Shown one piece after another: positions 30,845 to 40,365 of a DNA stretch of 64,000 nt (its first letter is position 1; every line of letters starts with the position of its first letter). The position numbers were made by a program, and so were the translations under genes. The notes beneath the pieces were generated by a model. It was not told where the DNA came from. It searched no databases and worked only from the letters and a program-made list of their open reading frames with translations. Origin of the DNA: Hafnia alvei (GTDB lineage: Bacteria; Pseudomonadota; Gammaproteobacteria; Enterobacterales; Enterobacteriaceae); assembly GCF_034424155.1 (NCBI RefSeq), contig NZ_CP139993.1:92210-156209 (forward strand), written 5' to 3'.

Positions 30845-32312
30845 CAAACCTTCCAGGCGCCCTTTCTCACTCGCCCTGCGGCTGACCTTTTTTATCAGCC
30901 TGTCCACGATACTGGCTTTTATCGCCTTCACCTGGTTTATGCTGCATTCTGTTGAAAATCATTTTGCCGAGCAGGATGTCAGCGATCTTCAACAAATCAG
31001 CACTACCCTGAACCGTATACTGCAGTCCCCGGTGGATCCGGATGAAAAAAAAGTAAGCAAAATAAAGGAGTCGATTGCCAGCTACCGCAACGTTGCCCTT
31101 TTGCTCCTCAATCCCAGGGGGGAAGTGCTCTTTAGTTCAGCGCAGGGGGCGGCACTACACCCGGCCGTGAATTCCGCAGATTTTAGCGAGCACAGCCGCG
31201 CACGGGATGTCTTTCTCTGGACGGTGGAGGATCCTGCGAGACCGATGGATACCGGGTCTGAAATGAAGATGGAAACATACCGGATTATCGCCTCCTCTGG
31301 CCAGGCGATATTTCAGGGCAAACAGCAGAATTATGTCATGCTGACTGGCCTCTCCATTAATTTCCATCTCCATTACCTCGATGCGCTGAAAAAAAATCTG
31401 ATTGCGATCGCCGTCGTGATAAGCCTGCTGATTGTTCTGATCATTCGCATCGCTGTCCGTCAGGGGCACCTGCCCCTTCGTAATGTCAGCAATGCCATTA
31501 AAAACATCACCTCCGAGAATCTTGATGCGCGGCTGGAACCGACACGCGTTCCCATTGAGCTGGAGCAACTGGTTATCTCGTTCAATCATATGATTGGAAA
31601 GATTGAGGACGTCTTTACCCGCCAGGCCAATTTCTCTGCCGATATCGCGCATGAGATCAGAACGCCCATCACCAATCTGGTGACGCAGACTGAAATCGCA
31701 CTGAGTCAGGATCGAACCCAGAAGGAACTTGAGGATGTCCTCTACTCCAGTCTTGAAGAGTATAACCGGATGACCAAAATGGTCAGCGACATGCTGTTTC
31801 TGGCACAGGCGGACAATAACCAGCTTATACCTGACAGGGTCCGTTTTGACCTCAGAGCAGAAGTCATGAAAGTCTTCGAGTTTTTCGAAGCCTGGGCCGA
31901 AGAACGCAATATCACGCTCAAATTTAACGGGATGCCCTGCCTGGTTGAGGGAGATCCACAAATGTTCAGAAGAGCGATCAATAATCTGTTATCCAATGCC
32001 CTGCGTTATACCCCGGAGGGACAGGCCATCACCGTCTCAATAAGAAAGCAGGAGAGCTTTTTTGACCTTGTGATTGAAAATCCAGGGAAACCGATCCCTG
32101 AAGAACATTTATCAAGGCTGTTTGACCGTTTTTATCGGGTGGATCCATCCAGACAACGAAAAGGAGAAGGCAGCGGCATCGGCCTTGCGATTGTGAAGTC
32201 AATCGTGGAAGCACATCACGGAAGAGTGCAGGTGGAATCAGACGTACGCTCCACGCGTTTTATCTTATCCGTGCCCAGACTGGAGAAAATGATCCCGGAA
32301 ACCCAATGCTGA
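30837..32312 (+). CDS. silS: Silver-sensing histidine kinase SilS
   Basis: A 491-residue membrane kinase. N-terminal helix ([20 protein letters not shown]), periplasmic sensor, second helix ([20 protein letters not shown]), HAMP, His in [21 protein letters not shown] box [15 protein letters not shown] box [14 protein letters not shown]. Senses Ag(I)/Cu(I) in the periplasm and phosphorylates SilR. Translationally coupled to silR. Confidence 0.97.
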   Translation: MHSKPSRRPFSLALRLTFFISLSTILAFIAFTWFMLHSVENHFAEQDVSDLQQISTTLNRILQSPVDPDEKKVSKIKESIASYRNVALLLLNPRGEVLFSSAQGAALHPAVNSADFSEHSRARDVFLWTVEDPARPMDTGSEMKMETYRIIASSGQAIFQGKQQNYVMLTGLSINFHLHYLDALKKNLIAIAVVISLLIVLIIRIAVRQGHLPLRNVSNAIKNITSENLDARLEPTRVPIELEQLVISFNHMIGKIEDVFTRQANFSADIAHEIRTPITNLVTQTEIALSQDRTQKELEDVLYSSLEEYNRMTKMVSDMLFLAQADNNQLIPDRVRFDLRAEVMKVFEFFEAWAEERNITLKFNGMPCLVEGDPQMFRRAINNLLSNALRYTPEGQAITVSIRKQESFFDLVIENPGKPIPEEHLSRLFDRFYRVDPSRQRKGEGSGIGLAIVKSIVEAHHGRVQVESDVRSTRFILSVPRLEKMIPETQC

Positions 32313-32325
32313 AAATAAAGATGTA

Positions 32326-32343
32326 AATGACAAAGATGTCATT
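32326..32343. promoter_or_regulatory. SilR/CusR box before silE
   Basis: AATGACAA-AG-ATGTCATT, one mismatch from a perfect palindrome, 220 bases upstream of silE. It is the likely SilR site for silE. Confidence 0.8.
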
Positions 32344-32562
32344 AGCCTGTCATGCAGCAAACAGAAGCCATTCGATATAATTAGTGCAACTTATCAGGAA
32401 GGCTGGATTGCTTCATCAATACCCGGCGTCAGAGTACGCCAGGAAATGAATATCCAGCCCTCTTCCGGAGAAATAAACGCTGCCGAACTTGTTTCAGTTA
32501 TGGAACTGAAAACACCGGTTGTACTTCCCCGGACATCACTAATTCAGAAATGGAGAGTTATC

Positions 32563-32994
32563 ATGAAAAATATCGTATTAGCATCTTTGCTGGGCTTTGG
32601 TTTAATTTCATCGGCCTGGGCCACTGAAACCGTGAATATCCATGATCGCGTCAACAATGCACAGGCTCCTGCTCACCAGATGCAGTCTGCTGCGGCTCCT
32701 GTCGGGATCCAGGGGACTGCTCCTCGTATGACCGGTATGGACCAGCATGAACAGGCCATTATTGCTCATGAAACCATGACGAACGGCTCGGCGGATGCGC
32801 ACCAGAAAATGGTGGAAAGTCATCAGAAGATGATGGGAAATAACACGGTATCCACGACCGTCCCGTCAACGTCTTACGCGGCGATGAATGAGCATGAAAG
32901 AGCAGCGGTTGCCCATGAATTCATGAATAACGGGCAATCCGGCCCACATCAGGCCATGGCCGAAGCGCACCGCCGCATGATCAATGCAGGCTGA
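32563..32994 (+). CDS. silE: Periplasmic silver-binding protein SilE
   Basis: A 143-residue secreted protein (MKNIVLASLLGFGLISSAWA) with Met/His-rich repeats: MDQHEQAIIAHETMTNGSAD and MNEHERAAVAHEFMNNGQSG, which in SilE become helical on binding several Ag(I) ions. The ATG at 32563 follows GGAGAG; the longer frame from 32446 is unlikely because it precedes the signal peptide. It is the last gene of the island; a transposon end follows 54 bases later. Confidence 0.96.
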   Translation: MKNIVLASLLGFGLISSAWATETVNIHDRVNNAQAPAHQMQSAAAPVGIQGTAPRMTGMDQHEQAIIAHETMTNGSADAHQKMVESHQKMMGNNTVSTTVPSTSYAAMNEHERAAVAHEFMNNGQSGPHQAMAEAHRRMINAG

Positions 32995-33081
32995 ATGCGA
33001 CGGTAGTATCCGTGCTGTTACCTTTTCCCTGATAGATTATTCCTTTACGGGGTTCGGGGTCCAATGATGTAAAAAACCACG

Positions 33082-36000
33082 CTAAGGGTTTAATTCATTG
33101 TTTGTATTGAAATTTAATGGTCTTAACTCGCCATTCAGAATATCTTCTGGTAACGAAAACGTATAATGCCCCAGCATATTTATATGGCCATGTATCAGCG
33201 GCGACAATCTTGCCAGGTGCTCCTCCTCAGGAGTTTCCCCCGATTTGCGAAGATGTGACAACGCCTCCTGCATGTAAAGTGTATTCCACAGCACAACCGC
33301 ATTGGTCACCAGGCCCAGAGCACCCAGTTGATCTTCCTGACCTTCACGGTAGCGTTTTCTAATCTCACCACGTTGTCCGTAGCAAATGGCTCGAGCCACT
33401 GCATGGCGTCCTTCTCCCCGGTTGAGCTGAGTGAGTATCCGACGCCGGTAATCCTCATCATCGATATAGTTGAGAAGATACAAAGTCTTGTTGACCCGGC
33501 CCACTTCCATAATCGCCTGAGCCAGACCAGATGGTCGGCTACTTCTCAACAGTGAACGAATAAGCTCTGATGCATGGATGGTCCCAAGCTTCAGTGAACC
33601 CGCCATTCGCATCATTTCATCCCATTGGGATTCTATTTTTGAAAGTTCAACACATCCCCGAGCCAGCTCATTCAGGGCACCATAATGGGCCATTTTATCT
33701 GCCCGCCAGAATATCGCCCCACCTGCATCGGCCAGACGAGGGGAAAACTGGTAGCCCAGTAGCCAGAACAGGCCAAAAATGATATCGCTGGATCCTGCCG
33801 TGTCCGTCATAATTTCTACCGGATTCAGCCCGGTCTGCTGCTCCAGAAGCCCTTCCAGTACAAAGATGGAATCACGAAGCGTACCGGGAACTACAATGCC
33901 ATGGAAACCGGAGTACTGATCTGAGACGAAGTTGTACCAGGTGATACCGCGTCCTGAACCAAAGTATTTACGATTTGGTCCGGAATTAACCGTTTTAACC
34001 GGTGTGACAAAACGCATACCATCTGCGGAGGCAACCTCCCCACCTCCCCAGTACCCTGCGAGCGGCAGCGTGGACTGAAAATCAACCAGCCGTGCATTAG
34101 CGCTAACCAGCGTTTCTGCCCTGAGATAATTTTGTTTAACCCAGCTCAGACGATGACGAGTAAGCGCGGGAATATTATGCTTTATCAGAGGTTCATGCCC
34201 TATATTGCAGGCTTCCGCCAGCAATGTTGCGCAGAGACTGACTTGGAGATCCTGCGCCCGTGCACCTGATTCACTGACGTGGCTGAATTCGCGGGTAAAA
34301 CCGGTTCGGGCATCTATTTCAAGCAACAGCTCAGTCAGATCAACGGGTGGGATCAGTTCTCTTACCCGACGATTCAATTGTATCAGTGCCGGTGGCTCAT
34401 CCAGTTTATCCAGACTGCTGATCGTCAGTGAGGGATGCTTACCTTCATTGCTTATGCTGACCGCTGCGTTGCAGGCAAAACGTGAAGCCACTGATTTCCA
34501 TGTGTCATCAAGCCGCGTAGCCAGTTGTTCTGCTGCTTTAGTTCCGTCTGATGGATGACCCAGCGCCCGACATACCGGGATCCGTTGTGCCTGCCATTCA
34601 GCTCCCTGAAGCAATTTTTGACGCGGGTCCCCCCACCGGTCACTGTTCTCCAGCCAGAGATCACGACGGCGCAAAGAATCCTGAAGGCGCTCAAGAAGGC
34701 ACAACGAGTAACCCGCTCGTAGAATCCTGCCATCTCTGTCGTAGACCAGACGTTTCCAGGGGCCGGAAATGATTTGCTCTGGTGCATCGTCGAGAATTCG
34801 CTTTTTTGAGCCACTCAGTTCGGCCAGATAATGGATTGCTGACAATGTGTGCTCCCCGGCCGGGGCAGCCTGAAAGTGTAAGTCACGCAACATCGCGGAA
34901 AGAAAGCGCTTCACCCGTCCATATTGTTCCACCATTTCATCCTGAAAGTGAGTATCCTGCGGGCGTGCCAGCTCATTTACCTTACCGACGGATTCAGCCA
35001 GTTTGTCCTTTGGTATGCGGCGAAAAATAGCCTGCCGCAGAGCTGCTTCATCGGTGTTCTCATCAAGTAATAACGAGCATGCCCGTGCCAGTAATAGCGC
35101 GGCACGATCAAGATCTTTCAGGGTCCTGAGCCGCTTTTTCTGCCCAATACTTTTCGCAGAACGAGTGATATCCAGAATAAGCATATCCAGCACATCCACG
35201 GCCTCGTCAAGCGCCGAAATTTCCTGCGCTTTCACAAACGCAGTAAGCACGGCCAGTCGCCGTTCCTCAGGCATTCTTGAAATATATTTCACCGAAGCCA
35301 TTCCGGCATAACGGGCCAAATTTCGCAGCTGGATGGCAGGCAGACCGGAAAAATTCAGCCGGGAAAACTCCATGCTACGCAGTCGGGTATATCGCTCCAG
35401 GGCGTCTGTAAATGACGGTCCACTGATAGTGACAGGACCTTTTCGTATCTCCTCCAGCACCGATATACGCTGCCCTTCAGGTATTTCAAGTAAACCGTCC
35501 AGTTGCGCTTTCTGCCAGCTGTCAGGCAACAAAGCCAGCCTTCGCCACAATCGTCGACTTGCCCGTTCACGTACTTCGCCAATCAACCTTGTCAGAGTCG
35601 AGGCTGCGGGTAACAGGATCTTATTTTGCAGCAACCATGCAGTAGCAAAATCAAACAGCAGACCTGGGCGCTCATTGCTGAGCCAGGCGCGAGTATAGAG
35701 CAAACGCTTCAGTCTGAATGTCCAGGGGAAATCACCAAAATCATGATAATCATAATAGAGCTTGATAAGCCCCTGATGCTCCCAGCGGGTATTTTCTCTT
35801 TCAGCATATCGGGAAAGGATCTCTGGTCGGCTGATGTTCAACTGTGCCGCAATGTAAAAACGGATGAATGAAGGAATTTGAAGGGGATCAGGAAGAAATG
35901 TTCCCAGGAAGCGCGCCGTAGTCAGTTGAAGTGCAATCCCCAGACGGTTATGTTTTCCCCGTCGCTGATTAATAAAAGCAAGGTCACGCTCATCCAGATG

Positions 36001-36090
36001 AAAATATCGGGCCAGTTGAACCTCATTTGGCTCTGCCACATAGCGACCGTAGTTTTCTGTCTGTTCTCTGGTCAGAAAGTCATCACTCAT
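33082..36090 (-). CDS. tnpA: Tn3-family transposase
   Basis: A 1,002-residue DDE transposase of the Tn3 family. Seen: N-terminal FHLDERDLAFINQRRGKHNR, the catalytic region ASADGMRFVTP (first Asp), then EIMTDTAGSSDIIFGLFWLL (second Asp) and the C-terminal LNRGEGRHAVARAICYGQRG with the last acidic residue. Replicative transposase acting on the 38-bp ends; the stop codon lies in the left repeat, as is usual. Intact. Confidence 0.95.
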   Translation of the reverse strand: MSDDFLTREQTENYGRYVAEPNEVQLARYFHLDERDLAFINQRRGKHNRLGIALQLTTARFLGTFLPDPLQIPSFIRFYIAAQLNISRPEILSRYAERENTRWEHQGLIKLYYDYHDFGDFPWTFRLKRLLYTRAWLSNERPGLLFDFATAWLLQNKILLPAASTLTRLIGEVRERASRRLWRRLALLPDSWQKAQLDGLLEIPEGQRISVLEEIRKGPVTISGPSFTDALERYTRLRSMEFSRLNFSGLPAIQLRNLARYAGMASVKYISRMPEERRLAVLTAFVKAQEISALDEAVDVLDMLILDITRSAKSIGQKKRLRTLKDLDRAALLLARACSLLLDENTDEAALRQAIFRRIPKDKLAESVGKVNELARPQDTHFQDEMVEQYGRVKRFLSAMLRDLHFQAAPAGEHTLSAIHYLAELSGSKKRILDDAPEQIISGPWKRLVYDRDGRILRAGYSLCLLERLQDSLRRRDLWLENSDRWGDPRQKLLQGAEWQAQRIPVCRALGHPSDGTKAAEQLATRLDDTWKSVASRFACNAAVSISNEGKHPSLTISSLDKLDEPPALIQLNRRVRELIPPVDLTELLLEIDARTGFTREFSHVSESGARAQDLQVSLCATLLAEACNIGHEPLIKHNIPALTRHRLSWVKQNYLRAETLVSANARLVDFQSTLPLAGYWGGGEVASADGMRFVTPVKTVNSGPNRKYFGSGRGITWYNFVSDQYSGFHGIVVPGTLRDSIFVLEGLLEQQTGLNPVEIMTDTAGSSDIIFGLFWLLGYQFSPRLADAGGAIFWRADKMAHYGALNELARGCVELSKIESQWDEMMRMAGSLKLGTIHASELIRSLLRSSRPSGLAQAIMEVGRVNKTLYLLNYIDDEDYRRRILTQLNRGEGRHAVARAICYGQRGEIRKRYREGQEDQLGALGLVTNAVVLWNTLYMQEALSHLRKSGETPEEEHLARLSPLIHGHINMLGHYTFSLPEDILNGELRPLNFNTNNELNP

Positions 36091-36249
36091 TGCGTATCCT
36101 TTCGTAAACTGGCGATCTGCTCTATTTTTGACAGTCTCAGATATTATAATTTGTGAGACTACTGAAAATGATATTAAACGTGAGTATCAAAAATCATGAT
36201 TTATGCCTTATGATACTACTCAGTATCAATATCGATTTGTGAGACTAAT
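36091..36249. other. res site between divergent tnpA and tnpR
   Basis: Inverted-repeat subsites are visible: AGTCTCA...TGAGACT at 36133-36160 and TGATACT-N4-AGTATCA at 36211-36228, with a further GTGAGACT near 36239. This is the expected recombination site for the resolvase and also carries both promoters. Confidence 0.65.
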
Positions 36250-36807
36250 ATGGCATTACTGGGATATGCAAGAGTATCAACCAGCCATCAGAAGCTAACT
36301 GTGCAGATCACGGAGCTGAAATCTGTCGGTGTCAGAGATGACAGAATTTTTACTGATATAATGTCAGGAGCTACGGACGAACGTGAAGGCTTACAACGGC
36401 TGCTTGCCCGTGCGGAAAAAGACGACATCATCATTTGTACAAAGATGGACCGGCTTGGTCGCAATACCGCAGACATGATCCACATTGTGGATGCGTGTTA
36501 TAAAAAGGGGATTGCCATTCGTTTTCTGGAGAATGGGCTAAGTACGGAAGGCACTATGGGAAAAATGGTGATCCAAATTTTGGCCGCTGTAGCAGAAGCG
36601 GAACGTGAACGTATTCTGGAACGTACCAACGATGGCAGAATTGCAGCTATGGCTGCGGGCGTTAAATTTGGTCGTAAACCACATAAAAAATCTGAAATTG
36701 CACGGGAATTAATCCATCAGAACCAGTCTGTAAGCTTTGTCATGGAAAGAACCGGAATTTCCCGGGCGACTTATTTTAGACTAAAAAAACACACTTGCCT
36801 TGCATAA
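36250..36807 (+). CDS. tnpR: Tn3-family resolvase (serine recombinase)
   Basis: A 185-residue resolvase. Catalytic Ser in GYARVSTSHQKL, the conserved KMDRLGRN and AEAERERILERTNDGR segments, and a C-terminal helix-turn-helix (VSFVMERTGISRATYFRLKK). Resolves cointegrates at the neighbouring res site and represses the divergent promoters. Confidence 0.93.
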   Translation: MALLGYARVSTSHQKLTVQITELKSVGVRDDRIFTDIMSGATDEREGLQRLLARAEKDDIIICTKMDRLGRNTADMIHIVDACYKKGIAIRFLENGLSTEGTMGKMVIQILAAVAEAERERILERTNDGRIAAMAAGVKFGRKPHKKSEIARELIHQNQSVSFVMERTGISRATYFRLKKHTCLA

Positions 36808-36823
36808 CTAATGGACATAAATC

Positions 36824-37687
36824 ATGAAGATTGATTACCCTCATTTATATGAAATTACAAATGAGCGTTCAGCAAAAAACCAAAAATATTTCTTAAATGG
36901 CATAAGGGCAGAATATGCATTATTGATATTTATCGCTGTAAATAGCTCTCTATCTTACATGGAAAAATACAGTGTAAATTTAGTGTTATTTGTTCTGCTA
37001 ATAATGTTATTACTTGTCAGGAACATTATAAACTTCGAACAAAAATGGTACAAATATAGAGCGGTTACCGAATCAATAAAGACAACAACATGGAAATTCG
37101 CAATGAAAGCGGAACCATTTAATGGCTCTGAAGAGATAAATGATGCTAAGCAATATATTGGTTACATAAGGAATATTATTAAAGATAGCAAGTATGCTAT
37201 TAAGACAGAAACGCTAAAAAACCTTGAAGGGGATACGTTTAGTATTTGTTTAAAAAGCATTAGAGAAATGAATTATGAGCAAAGAAGAGATTTATATGTG
37301 GAACAACGGATTGAAGAACAACGAACATGGTATGCAAAAAAATCGGTATTCAACAAAAGATTAGGGAGAGCATGGGCTGTAGCTATACTGATTTTCTATA
37401 TTCTATCTCTTACTATGACGGCACTCCTTGCCGAAGATCTGGTCCAAGCCGCATCGCTACCAACAGAACTGATTACAACCATCATTTCTGCTCTGATTGG
37501 CTGGGTGCAAATTAAGAAATACAATGAGCTTTCAGCATCATATGCCCTTACAGCACATGAAATTGGGCTGGTAAAAGAACAATCGTATTATATTTCTGGT
37601 GAAAAAGATTTTTTAGATTTCATTCGAGATGCTGAAACCGCTTTCTCACGTGAACATACACAATGGCAAGCAAGACGAGTTGCATAA
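36824..37687 (+). CDS. SLATT-type (DUF4231) membrane protein
   Basis: A 287-residue protein with two pairs of membrane helices: AEYALLIFIAVNSSLSY and VNLVLFVLLIMLLLVRNII near residues 30-70, and AWAVAILIFYILSLTMTALL and LITTIISALIGWVQIKKYNE near 185-235. This double SLATT pattern, with soluble helical parts between and after, is typical of SMODS/SLOG-associating two-TM effectors, predicted membrane-pore toxins in nucleotide-signal defence systems. It lies 17 bases after tnpR, within the transposon, and is convergent with a TIR gene. Family assignment is by pattern; partner unknown. Confidence 0.6.
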   Translation: MKIDYPHLYEITNERSAKNQKYFLNGIRAEYALLIFIAVNSSLSYMEKYSVNLVLFVLLIMLLLVRNIINFEQKWYKYRAVTESIKTTTWKFAMKAEPFNGSEEINDAKQYIGYIRNIIKDSKYAIKTETLKNLEGDTFSICLKSIREMNYEQRRDLYVEQRIEEQRTWYAKKSVFNKRLGRAWAVAILIFYILSLTMTALLAEDLVQAASLPTELITTIISALIGWVQIKKYNELSASYALTAHEIGLVKEQSYYISGEKDFLDFIRDAETAFSREHTQWQARRVA

Positions 37688-37699
37688 ATTGAATATGAT

Positions 37700-37723
37700 A
37701 AAGGGAGCGTTAAAGCTCCCTTT
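37700..37723. terminator. Bidirectional terminator between SLATT and TIR genes
   Basis: Perfect 9-bp stem AAAGGGAGC/GCTCCCTTT with a 6-base loop, A-rich on one side and T-rich on the other, between two convergent genes. Confidence 0.85.
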
Positions 37724-37727
37724 AAAA

Positions 37728-38132
37728 TTATCTAGCGTGTCGACGAATGGCATCAACAATGCTTTCTGTACTCCATCTAACCTGTTCGACAGATCTATTA
37801 GCTACAATCTGAGAAACTCTCGAAGCTCCGTGGGGAATAACGCCAATAACAGGAATTCCATTTCTAATAGCTGTGTCCATTTCCCACTCCATCCAGGTAC
37901 TATGACTTGCATAGATTCCTGCAATGGCAAGTAGCACATTGCTGTTACGAATTTTTTCGCCAAGAACTCTTTTGATGTAATCAGCATTAATTGAATTAAT
38001 TGGGACATCTTTGCTAACTTCTGAAAACTCGGCCCTAAAATAGGGTCTTGAATTTAGTAGGTTACGCAATCTTAGTAATTCGTCGTGACTCCCCCACGAA
38101 TGACTAATAAAAATATTTAGGTCTCTTGCCAT
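37728..38132 (-). CDS. TIR-like protein 1 (ThsB/DUF1863 type)
   Basis: About 134 residues, a single TIR-like domain. Seen: MARDLNIFISHSWG at the start, the central IRNSNVLLAIAGIYASHSTW and the MEWEMDTAIRNGIPVIGVIP segment, whose acidic residue is at the position of the TIR catalytic Glu. Proteins of this type in Thoeris systems use NAD+ to make a cyclic signal after phage infection. Start at 38132 has GTGGGGA upstream. The nearest possible effector is the convergent SLATT protein. A paralogue lies at 38409. Exact biochemistry is unknown. Confidence 0.65.
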   Translation of the reverse strand: MARDLNIFISHSWGSHDELLRLRNLLNSRPYFRAEFSEVSKDVPINSINADYIKRVLGEKIRNSNVLLAIAGIYASHSTWMEWEMDTAIRNGIPVIGVIPHGASRVSQIVANRSVEQVRWSTESIVDAIRRHAR

Positions 38133-38138
38133 AAATCC

Positions 38139-38305
38139 CCACAAATTAGTTATTTATTCGACCATGATAGTGGGGGCAATCCTTTGGTTTTCAAGGGTAA
38201 AAGTTAAAGAAAACATTAACAACAAAAAGGTTTCTCTACTTAATGCTGTAAAAACAATAAGTTATCTTATTGTCGTATTTTTTTCATCATTGGACCTCAA
38301 ACCTC
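38139..38305. repeat. Direct repeat A of transposon-end sequence (degenerate)
   Basis: About 165 bases that closely match 40222-40397 (shared ACAAATTAGTTATTTATTCG, ACCATGATAGTGGGG and CATCATTGGACCTCAAACC). It ends in a 40-base degenerate version of the 38-bp end at 38266-38305. It therefore marks an older transposon end inside the present one. Confidence 0.8.
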
Positions 38306-38408
38306 GGAAAGAAGAGGCGAGTTGGTAGCTTGGAAGAAGATAAACCATGGGAAATTATAAATATAAGCAGAAGTAAAGCAAGAGGTATAAGCCCTTGCCT
38401 TATGTTAA

Positions 38409-38807
38409 TTAGCAGTCTTTGATGGCTGATATAATTGATGGTGTATACCATCCAACAATAATTTTCGCATTGTCTGTGACAACTTGAGGCGTTCGTTGTG
38501 AACCATGCGGTTTAATCCCAATAACTGGTATGTTATTAGCAACTGCTGTTTCAATTTCCCATTTCATCCAATCACTATGTGCTGTGTACATTCCTGCTAC
38601 AACAATAAACACATCTGATGCGGATATTCTCGCCTTCAGTACTCGCTTGATGTATTTTTCATCTTCTGAGTTTATAGGCGCATCTACAGTTACTTCTTCA
38701 TAAGATGCCACAAGCCCATCTTCCTTGTTTAATAAATTCTTTAGATTTATCAACGAATCATTGTAATCCCAACAATGGCTAATAAAAATGCTGTATGTTT
38801 TACTCAC
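38409..38807 (-). CDS. TIR-like protein 2 (ThsB/DUF1863 type)
   Basis: A 132-residue single-domain TIR-like protein and paralogue of 37728. Motifs: SKTYSIFISHCWDYNDSLIN, ARISASDVFIVVAGMYTAHS, and MKWEIETAVANNIPVIGIKP with the probable catalytic Glu. It starts 4 bases after the TPR protein stop, so both are likely co-transcribed and act together, as a TIR enzyme and a sensor/effector. Inferred phage-defence role. Confidence 0.65.
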   Translation of the reverse strand: MSKTYSIFISHCWDYNDSLINLKNLLNKEDGLVASYEEVTVDAPINSEDEKYIKRVLKARISASDVFIVVAGMYTAHSDWMKWEIETAVANNIPVIGIKPHGSQRTPQVVTDNAKIIVGWYTPSIISAIKDC

Positions 38808-38811
38808 TTCA

Positions 38812-40059
38812 TCAATCCTTCTTTATTTTGTTTTCTTCAAATGTATTAAAATCCCATGAGTTGTCGCAGAGTGATTTAAACTTACTACTGTATAAATCCT
38901 CTTTTTCTTTTAACTCTAGATATGATGCTGACTTTGCTGCTGTTGCGTAAACCCATTTTACATCACTTCGTTCATTGAAGTTAGTTGACTCTATGATCCC
39001 CTCAGTTATTTCAAGTACGGACTTGAACGTTTTTTCTGCAAGAATCTCATTAAATACGATGTCTTTATCATTTGCAGTTTCTGTATTCTTTAGCTGTTTA
39101 GACTTCTCAAAGTAGCAAAGCGCTAAATTTTCACCGTTATAGTAATCTTTTTTTATTGTATATCCACGGTTATAGAATGAAATTGCTTTGTTTAGGAACG
39201 TGATATCTTTAGTGTCCATCCATATGTATTTATTTATGGCACCCGCCATTCCTGTTGTTTCTGGGTCGTTACTGGTTTCAGGAGATAAGTCTGATAAAAT
39301 AACCATTGCATCCATACAACTCATCACTCTGCTTTTTGATTCTATTTTTTCCTTGTATGTACAGAGTGTTAGTCTTTGAATTAAGTATTCATCTCTAGGT
39401 CTTATTTCTAGCGCTTTTTGATAGAGTTCCTTTGCATTTGAAAAATCCCCAAACTTCAACTTTTCTTCTGCGCTATTAAAAATATATCCCCATTCCTTTT
39501 CTGCTTCATCTGAATCCTTTACGATTTCTTTTATTTCTTGTGCCGTTAGTGTCGGAGTGTTTAAATCTGGCAGGTAAGTATAGACTGGGCTATCTATACG
39601 TGTTTCATTTAATGCCGACTCCATTAATGATTTCAGCTGCCCTTTTATTCTTCTCGCTTCGGAACAACCGATATCATCACCAAGATGTTCATACTGTAAG
39701 GTTGCAATGTGATTTAAGTCGAAGTGTAGCACTGCCGACTTTTCAGACATTATGATGGTCGTTCCTTTTTTTAGTGCGTGCCTTACGCCTAGTTCATATA
39801 TAGCATTTGCGTTACTTGTTGATATATCTGCAACAACAATATCAGCAGAAAGTAGCAATTTATACATTTCCACATCAATAATCCCAGACTGCATTATTTC
39901 GTCAGCCCTGACACACTTGATGCCTAGTTCTTCTGCCGCTGGTTTTATTATCTCATTGTACGTGGCATCTAGGTTTAAGAGCTTACCTGACCGGAAATCA
40001 GTTTTTTTCCCGAAACCCATAACCACAAAGCACAACAAACTTAATTTTTTTTTACTCAA
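38812..40059 (-). CDS. Nucleotide-binding-like N-domain plus TPR (TRAFs-binding/DUF4071) protein
   Basis: A 415-residue protein with a probable TTG start (GGGTGATG upstream). Residues 1-145 form a Rossmann-like domain with SADIVVADISTSNANAIYEL followed by GVRHALKKGTTIIM, the pattern of nucleoside-deoxyribosyltransferase-like/TIR-like folds. Residues about 195-400 contain TPR-like helices (AKELYQKALEIRPRDEYLIQ). Such proteins occur beside TIR genes in conflict systems; a role in sensing or transferring a NAD-derived signal is an inference. The operon partner is TIR-like protein 2. Confidence 0.6.
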   Translation of the reverse strand: MSKKKLSLLCFVVMGFGKKTDFRSGKLLNLDATYNEIIKPAAEELGIKCVRADEIMQSGIIDVEMYKLLLSADIVVADISTSNANAIYELGVRHALKKGTTIIMSEKSAVLHFDLNHIATLQYEHLGDDIGCSEARRIKGQLKSLMESALNETRIDSPVYTYLPDLNTPTLTAQEIKEIVKDSDEAEKEWGYIFNSAEEKLKFGDFSNAKELYQKALEIRPRDEYLIQRLTLCTYKEKIESKSRVMSCMDAMVILSDLSPETSNDPETTGMAGAINKYIWMDTKDITFLNKAISFYNRGYTIKKDYYNGENLALCYFEKSKQLKNTETANDKDIVFNEILAEKTFKSVLEITEGIIESTNFNERSDVKWVYATAAKSASYLELKEKEDLYSSKFKSLCDNSWDFNTFEENKIKKD

Positions 40060-40365
40060 TCACATCACCCTTTTATTTTTTCCATAGTGGTTTGAAGGCC
40101 AACGGTATGAAAACGTTCGGTTTCTTACGCAAAAACGGCGTAGCAGGGTTAATTCAGGTAGTTACTGACACCTTTCTGCTAAAAAAGCCTTGGCGTAGGA
40201 TCTTTTCCCTTTTCCAAGCGGCCTCCTAAATCCGCACAAATTAGTTATTTATTCGACCATGATAGTGGGGCAATCCTTTATTTTTCAAGGGGAAAAATTA
40301 AAAAACATTAACAACAGAAAGGTTTCTGCTTTTTTTAAATAAAAACAGCAGGTTATCTTCTTATC
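40060..40365. other. Promoter region of the TPR-TIR operon and transposon ends
   Basis: No gene. Contains a degenerate Tn3-type end (40189-40226) and direct repeat B (40222-40397), which runs into the true right end at 40360-40397. Promoter for the minus-strand TPR-TIR operon must lie here. Confidence 0.6.
40189..40226 (-). mobile_element. Degenerate Tn3-family terminal repeat
   Basis: 38 bases beginning CTTGGCGTAGGATC and ending CCAAGCGGCCTCC are a mutated version of the arsenic transposon end (58481-58518). It is not paired with an obvious partner and shows that a related transposon once ended here. Confidence 0.65.

Noticed and set aside
40060..40190. Similarity between GGTTTGAAGGCCAACGG at 40088 and GGTTTGAAGCCCAACTG at 6534
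   Set aside because: About 30 bases of partial match only; may be a shared small repeat but too weak to call.
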